Of a DNA stretch of 41,308 nucleotides, positions 37,740-41,308 are shown piece by piece. The DNA comes from a virus. A program made the position numbers and the translations under genes. Every line of letters begins with the position of its first letter. The stretch's first letter is position 1. The notes under the pieces are model-generated. The model saw only the letters and a program-made list of their open reading frames with translations. It was not told the origin of the DNA and ran no database searches. The DNA lies in IMG/VR virus record IMGVR_UViG_3300042516_002750, positions 1-41,308 of that record. The stretch is one strand, 5' to 3'.

Positions 37740-38453
37740 ATGGCTTGGCGTACAGTACACCCCCAAATAATTAAAGCTGATAGTACGATTTTAAACCCTA
37801 CTAACATAAAATGGCACGTTGCCTTAGAAAACAATGCAAATGATTTTAGGCAAATTAATAATGGTACAGCCACAAACGTAACTTATGGTAGTAGCTATGG
37901 CAAAGTAAACGACGGAGCTTACTTTAATGGTGCGGGATACATACTTTATAACCCTGCCGATGAGTTTAATTTAACCGACAAAGATTTTACTATTTCATTT
38001 TGGTTTAAAACAACTACATCCGCTTACTGCTCGTTAATAGCTCAAACAAGTAGCAGTGGTAGCATTAGCACAACTTCGTTTGCTATTTTAATGAATGCAG
38101 GGAAAATAATACCTTACCTATGCGTGGCTGGTGCAACTAGGACACTAACAAGTGCTAATTCTTTTAACGATGGTAACTGGCATTTTTGCGCATTTACAAG
38201 GCGAGATAACCTTTACGAGTTATTAATAGATAACAACCTTGAAGCCACATCGGCAACTAATCAAAGTATTTGGAATAGCATTAGTTGGAACTCTGTAAAC
38301 TTTAAATTAGCACTTGGCAAATTTGGCGAATTAGCATCGGGATTGTTTTATACAGGCAGTTTAGACGAGGTTGGAATTTTAAACATAGGCGCAGACAGAA
38401 ATTTATTAACCTATTTATATAACGGAGGCGCAGGTAAAACTCCCCCCTATTAA
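37740..38453 (+). CDS. LamG/concanavalin-like fibre protein
   Basis: 237 residues. YFNGAGYILYNPADEFNLTDKDFTISFWFKTTTSAYCSLIAQ, DGNWHFCAFTRRDNLYELLIDN and SLDEVGILNIGADRNLLTYLYNGGAGKTPPY give the LamG (laminin G-like) sandwich. Such domains bind glycans; it probably contacts the host surface together with the fibre before it. Confidence 0.78.
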   Translation: MAWRTVHPQIIKADSTILNPTNIKWHVALENNANDFRQINNGTATNVTYGSSYGKVNDGAYFNGAGYILYNPADEFNLTDKDFTISFWFKTTTSAYCSLIAQTSSSGSISTTSFAILMNAGKIIPYLCVAGATRTLTSANSFNDGNWHFCAFTRRDNLYELLIDNNLEATSATNQSIWNSISWNSVNFKLALGKFGELASGLFYTGSLDEVGILNIGADRNLLTYLYNGGAGKTPPY

Positions 38454-38469
38454 CTATTAACTTATAACT

Positions 38470-38712
38470 ATGTATTATATACTAACAAACCAACAAGCAA
38501 ACGAAATAGGCGTTACATTAATGGATAACGGTGTTTATTTTAACCCCTTTGTAATGCTACAAAAAAACGGAAATTATTTAGTTCCAAAGCAATTTGTAGA
38601 AGCTAATACAGATTTTTTACACATTGATTTTACTGGCTATGAATTAACCGACGTAGTAAATAATTTTGAACCTGAAATACCAAACGTATTATTAAACATT
38701 TTAAACAACTAA
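38470..38712 (+). CDS. Small fibre-associated protein
   Basis: 80 residues: YYILTNQQANEIGVTLMDNGVYFNPFVMLQKNGNYLVPKQFVEANTDFLHIDFTGYELTDVVNN. No family recognised with certainty. Its position after the fibre genes suggests an accessory part or chaperone. TAATG overlap with the next gene. Confidence 0.58.
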   Translation: MYYILTNQQANEIGVTLMDNGVYFNPFVMLQKNGNYLVPKQFVEANTDFLHIDFTGYELTDVVNNFEPEIPNVLLNILNN

Positions 38713-38993
38713 TGTATATGGCAGAACAGTTTATAAGTAGTAGTTTTTTTAGAAATTTAAGCAGTTTAGCTGTTATTGTTGGTGGTGTGTTTTACATTGA
38801 ACATCATATAACCGAAGTAATAGAGGAAAATATTAATCCTACAAAAATAGAAGTTAAAAAACATGATGAAAAAATAAATAAATTAGAAATAGAAACTAAT
38901 TTGAGTAATTATAAATGGGCGATTTATGAAAATGAAATTAAAGATTTTTTAAAACCCGAAGAAGTTAAAATTAAAATAAGAAATGGAAAATAA
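38712..38993 (+). CDS. Small membrane protein of the lysis region
   Basis: 93 residues; about residues 12-29 (NLSSLAVIVGGVFYIEHH) form one likely membrane segment, and the rest is a Lys/Glu-rich helix (PTKIEVKKHDEKINKLEIETNLSNYKW). It overlaps the amidase gene by 11 bases. It could be a pinholin or another lysis factor; unproven. Confidence 0.58.
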   Translation: MYMAEQFISSSFFRNLSSLAVIVGGVFYIEHHITEVIEENINPTKIEVKKHDEKINKLEIETNLSNYKWAIYENEIKDFLKPEEVKIKIRNGK

Positions 38994-39465
38994 ATTAAAA
39001 TACTTAGTAATTCATTGCACTGCTACGCAAGAAGGCAGGGAACTAACAAAAGACGATATAATAAAAATGCACACATCACCACCTCCAAAAGGCAGGGGTT
39101 GGAAACAAGTTGGCTACTCTGATATGATCCATTTAACTGGCTTAATAACAAACTTAGTGCCTTATAATGAAGACGACATAGTACAACCAAGAGAAGTTAC
39201 AAATGGAGCTTTAGGATTAAACGCAATATCGAGGCACGTTGTTTATGTTGGAGGCGTGGAGAAAGACGGCAAAACTCCAAAGGATACACGCAACTATTTA
39301 CAAATAATTGCATTAACAAACTATGTAAAGCAAGCATTAGCGAACCATAAGGACATTGTAATATTAGGGCATAACCAAGTAGCGCCAAAGGCTTGCCCGA
39401 GCTTTGATGTCCCTAAATGGTTAAAGTCTATTGGTGTTGCAGAAAAAAACATTTATAAAAAATAA
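38983..39465 (+). CDS. N-acetylmuramoyl-L-alanine amidase (endolysin)
   Basis: 160 residues, the usual size. Zinc ligands are visible: His in LVIHCTAT (about 11), His in VILGHNQVAP (about 129) and Cys in KACPSFDVPKW (about 138); HVVYVGGVEKDG is the substrate-side strand. Amidase_2/PGRP type. It cuts the amide bond between sugar and peptide in peptidoglycan at lysis. No signal peptide, so it depends on a holin. Confidence 0.9.
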   Translation: MENKLKYLVIHCTATQEGRELTKDDIIKMHTSPPPKGRGWKQVGYSDMIHLTGLITNLVPYNEDDIVQPREVTNGALGLNAISRHVVYVGGVEKDGKTPKDTRNYLQIIALTNYVKQALANHKDIVILGHNQVAPKACPSFDVPKWLKSIGVAEKNIYKK

Positions 39466-39481
39466 TAACAATAACCAACAC

Positions 39482-39535
39482 CCCCCAACAACACAGTAAC
39501 ACTAAGTGTACACGCAAGGGCGTTGGGGGTTTTTT
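39482..39535 (+). terminator. Intrinsic terminator after the amidase gene
   Basis: CCCCCAAC (39482-39489) pairs perfectly with GTTGGGGG (39522-39529), followed by T6 (39530-39535); a GTGTACAC palindrome lies in the loop. It ends 7 bases before the holin start, so the holin and spanin genes need read-through or another promoter. Confidence 0.72.
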
Positions 39536-39541
39536 AAAATT

Positions 39542-39817
39542 ATGAAAAATATAAAAACATTTTTTAAAGATATAATTGCTTCGTTTAATAACAAAGACGG
39601 AGGGGCTTCAGCTCGCAAATTAACGGCGTTTTGGGCTATTGTGTTAATGGGTGGATACATTACAATTAGATTGTTACCATCGGACTCAATGTTACACGCC
39701 TTGTATAGTTGGCAGTTGTTGGGCTTGTTATGCTTAGGTATAATCACAGCCGAACAAATAATAAAATTTAAAACAGGAACTAATAATAAAAATGAAAATG
39801 AAAAAGAAAATAATTGA
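39542..39817 (+). CDS. Holin-like protein
   Basis: 91 residues from MKNIKTFFKD at 39542; the frame is open to 39506, but that part is the terminator. Two likely membrane segments, about 28-44 (LTAFWAIVLMGGYITIRLL) and 55-75 (ALYSWQLLGLLCLGIITAEQII), then a Lys/Asn/Glu tail. The position between amidase and spanin supports a holin role. It overlaps the spanin gene by 26 bases. Confidence 0.68.
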   Translation: MKNIKTFFKDIIASFNNKDGGASARKLTAFWAIVLMGGYITIRLLPSDSMLHALYSWQLLGLLCLGIITAEQIIKFKTGTNNKNENEKENN

Positions 39818-40367
39818 GTTTTTGCCGTTTATAATAGCTTTACTAACGTTTGTTATATTGCTAAATAGTTGCACGGCTTATAAAGAAAAAATTTGTAAGA
39901 CGTGCGCTATAATTAAAAAAGATAGTGTAAACGAAGCAATTAAAATTACTCCCTTTGATACAAATCTTTTTATTTCTGGCTACAAACGAAAATTTGAACT
40001 AACGGGTAAGTGTTTAGTACTTTGTGATAGCATAAATAAATTAATTGATTTTTATAATAAAAAAGGGCTAGATTTTGTTGTAAGCAAAGGCAACGGAACT
40101 AAAACAACAATAAATAAAAGTGCACAAGGTAATTTTGTTTTTACCACCGAATTAGACAGCCTTAAAAAACTTGTAACCCTTTTAAAGTACGAAAAAAATA
40201 GGACACACTTTGTTTTAGATACCGTTGAGGCTAAATGTACTAAACAGCATTACACTTGGATAGACGGATTTTATAAACGTGGGTTTTGGTTTTTTGTAAT
40301 ACTTTTTGTAATAGTTATGGTTTTATTTTTTATTTACAAAAGGTATTTAGTTAAGGTTATACGGTAG
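39792..40367 (+). CDS. Unimolecular spanin (u-spanin)
   Basis: 191 residues. The N-terminal hydrophobic segment ends in the lipobox-like LLNSC (Cys about 27), expected to anchor the protein in the outer membrane; a C-terminal membrane segment (about 162-181, GFWFFVILFVIVMVLFFIY) with a basic tail anchors it in the inner membrane. Between is a periplasmic helical region. This lipoprotein-plus-transmembrane plan is that of u-spanins such as T1 gp11, which fuse the membranes in the last step of lysis. Its last seven codons and TAG lie in boundary element 4. Confidence 0.75.
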   Translation: MKMKKKIIEFLPFIIALLTFVILLNSCTAYKEKICKTCAIIKKDSVNEAIKITPFDTNLFISGYKRKFELTGKCLVLCDSINKLIDFYNKKGLDFVVSKGNGTKTTINKSAQGNFVFTTELDSLKKLVTLLKYEKNRTHFVLDTVEAKCTKQHYTWIDGFYKRGFWFFVILFVIVMVLFFIYKRYLVKVIR

Positions 40368-40370
40368 TTA
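40346..40370. repeat. Array-boundary element 4 (attI-like) at the spanin stop codon
   Basis: TTTAGTTAAGGTTATACGGTA then core GTTA (40367-40370), the same 25 bases as element 3. It encodes the end of the spanin gene. The first cassette after it carries the methyltransferase. The preceding 20 bases (tatttacaaaa) also resemble those before element 1 at 3766-3787. Confidence 0.62.
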
Positions 40371-41168
40371 GTGGCAATGCTGACCGAACACCCGACCAAC
40401 TGCCAAATCATAATATTTTACCTCTTTTTCAATTCCAATAAAGGAACGGTTCAACTCTTTTGCTCCTAAACAAGTTGTGCCTACTCCCATTGTGTTATCC
40501 AAAACAAGTTCACCCTCATTTGAATAAGTGCTAATAATCCACTTCATCAACTCCAAAGGCTTTTCTGTTGGGTGTTGTTTTGCCTTTTGGTTTGCATTGC
40601 TAATCTCAATAATGGAAGTCGGATAGTATTCATTATTAAATTTTACATCTTCATTATAGCTTCCGTATGTTCCCTTATTGCCACCAACATAACCGCCTTT
40701 TTTTCGTGGCTTTCCTCGTTCTTCCATTATTGGATTATATGTTGTCTTTCCTTTGGCAAAAATCAAAATATCTTCGTGCCTTCTCAATGGCATTTTTTTG
40801 GCGTTTAAAAATCCGCTTGTGCTTTTCTTATCCCATATCAGTTTATACTTAAACCACTTTGGGTTGCTCATCATTAATACGCCTGTAAAAATACCATCAG
40901 CAGTTAAAACTATACAACCATTTTCAGTTAATATTCTACTGTAATTTTGCCAAAGTAAATCCAAAGGCAAAACGCTATCCCACTTGTTTTGTGTCGTTCC
41001 ATAGGGCAAATCTGCCAAAATGAGTTGAACCGATTTATCAGGAATAAGAGGTAAAATATCCATACAATCAGCATTGAACAAAGCACTGCCACTAACACTG
41101 CATTGGCAATATTGGGGGTTTAGTGCTGTATTCAAGTTTAGTGCTTCTATTATCTTTTGTGCTATCAT
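40368..41168 (-). CDS. DNA methyltransferase (beta-class type) with att-encoded N-terminus
   Basis: 266 residues. Motif IV LILADLPYGTTQNKWD (Asp-Leu-Pro-Tyr) is near residues 50-65, and the SAM-binding VLDNTMGVGTTCLGA near 227-241, giving the IV-before-I order of beta-class adenine-N6 or cytosine-N4 enzymes. HPTEKPLELMKWII precedes motif I as usual. Residues 1-24 are encoded by att site Q; codon 25 is the core GTT. Related enzymes normally begin near the LFNADCMD segment, so the extra N-terminus looks acquired. No restriction partner is seen. Confidence 0.88.
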   Translation of the reverse strand: MIAQKIIEALNLNTALNPQYCQCSVSGSALFNADCMDILPLIPDKSVQLILADLPYGTTQNKWDSVLPLDLLWQNYSRILTENGCIVLTADGIFTGVLMMSNPKWFKYKLIWDKKSTSGFLNAKKMPLRRHEDILIFAKGKTTYNPIMEERGKPRKKGGYVGGNKGTYGSYNEDVKFNNEYYPTSIIEISNANQKAKQHPTEKPLELMKWIISTYSNEGELVLDNTMGVGTTCLGAKELNRSFIGIEKEVKYYDLAVGRVFGQHCH

Positions 41169-41217
41169 TCAAGTTTAGTTTTTCAAATTCCCCAACATCG
41201 CCAATGCTTTTACGTTA
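41087..41217. repeat. att site Q (long loop with start codon)
   Basis: Left core TGCCACTAACA (41087-41097), stem GCATTGGCAATATTGGGG (41100-41117) pairing with CCCCAACATCGCCAATGC (41190-41207) with two mismatches, spacer TTTTAC, right core GTTATAAGC from 41214. The start codon of the methyltransferase (41166-41168) is in the loop. The arms GTTAGTGGCA (40367-40376) and TGCCACTAAC (41087-41096) match perfectly. Confidence 0.72.
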
Positions 41218-41244
41218 TAAGCAATAAAATAAAATTGCCTACGC

Positions 41245-41308
41245 TCAATCACAGAAATCCCATCCATAATCATCATTTGATGTTTCAAATACTTCACGAA
41301 CCTCTGCT
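41245..41308 (-). CDS. Partial cassette gene, 3' end only
   Basis: The minus-strand frame reads AEVREVFETSNDDYGWDFCD and stops at TGA 41247-41245; the start is beyond the right edge. It is the next cassette after the methyltransferase, so the array continues outside the window. Confidence 0.5.
   Translation of the reverse strand, partial: AEVREVFETSNDDYGWDFCD

Noticed and set aside
1-41308. tRNA or rRNA genes
   Set aside because: No cloverleaf-like or rRNA-like stretch was noticed on either strand; the non-coding gaps are mostly att sites or AT-rich leaders.

Overview
The window looks like a contractile-tailed (myovirus-type) phage or prophage of a Bacteroidota host, set between stretches of integron-like gene cassettes. 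The Bacteroidota assignment rests on low GC content, Bacteroidota-type promoter boxes (TAnnTTTG with an upstream TTTG), few Shine-Dalgarno-like sites, and protein families I know mainly from Bacteroidota phages (gp36-like adaptor with an inserted domain, the DUF6046-like tail protein, LPAATxLTGAE-type fibres).

Layout. (1) 1-10.5 kb: small minus-strand genes, mostly of unknown function, separated by 17 imperfect palindromic 'att' sites (called A-Q here). Each has a left core ending ..TAACA, a stem, a loop, the complementary stem, a short spacer (AAAAC, AAACC and similar) and a right core GTTA... In 14 cassettes the bases after one right core are complementary to the bases before the next left core, as expected for integron cassettes and attC sites. 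A different 20-25 bp element (..TTAAGGTTATACGGTA then GTTA) begins four cassette runs, at 3788, 6559, 9133 and 40346. (2) 10.5-16.05 kb: the phage early region, all minus strand and tightly overlapping: replication-initiator-like protein, winged-helix protein, VRR-NUC nuclease, ERF annealing protein and a small HTH regulator next to the promoter. (3) 16.05-16.8 kb: non-coding control region with an early promoter, ten perfect 11-bp repeats, a candidate small RNA, and a rightward promoter followed by a terminator hairpin. (4) 16.8-25.8 kb plus strand: small and large terminase, gp36-like adaptor, portal, head morphogenesis, virion morphogenesis, baseplate J and I and a fibre. (5) 25.8-26.55 kb: four small minus-strand genes, a moron behind a promoter that resembles the early promoter. 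(6) 26.6-40.37 kb plus strand: ClpP-type prohead protease with scaffold, capsid, sheath, tube, frameshifted tail chaperone, tape measure, baseplate hub, spike, gp25, fibres, amidase, holin and a one-piece spanin. (7) 40.37 kb to the end: the cassette array resumes with a DNA methyltransferase cassette and the 3' end of another gene.

The most unusual feature is that five cassette genes (1048-1317, 4177-4413, 9155-9406, 9922-10236, 40368-41168) start inside the loop of an att site. Their reading frames cross the recombination core with GTT always read as a valine codon. The first 14-43 residues therefore come from the att site and the rest from the cassette, an arrangement that could shuffle protein N-termini in frame. 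Two unrelated proteins (methyltransferase and 9922-10236) share an att-encoded NPQ-x-CQ stretch.

No integrase, transposase, tRNA or CRISPR array was seen. Whether this is a prophage beside a chromosomal array or a circularly permuted phage genome carrying cassettes cannot be decided from the window. All families were recognised by eye, without database searches.
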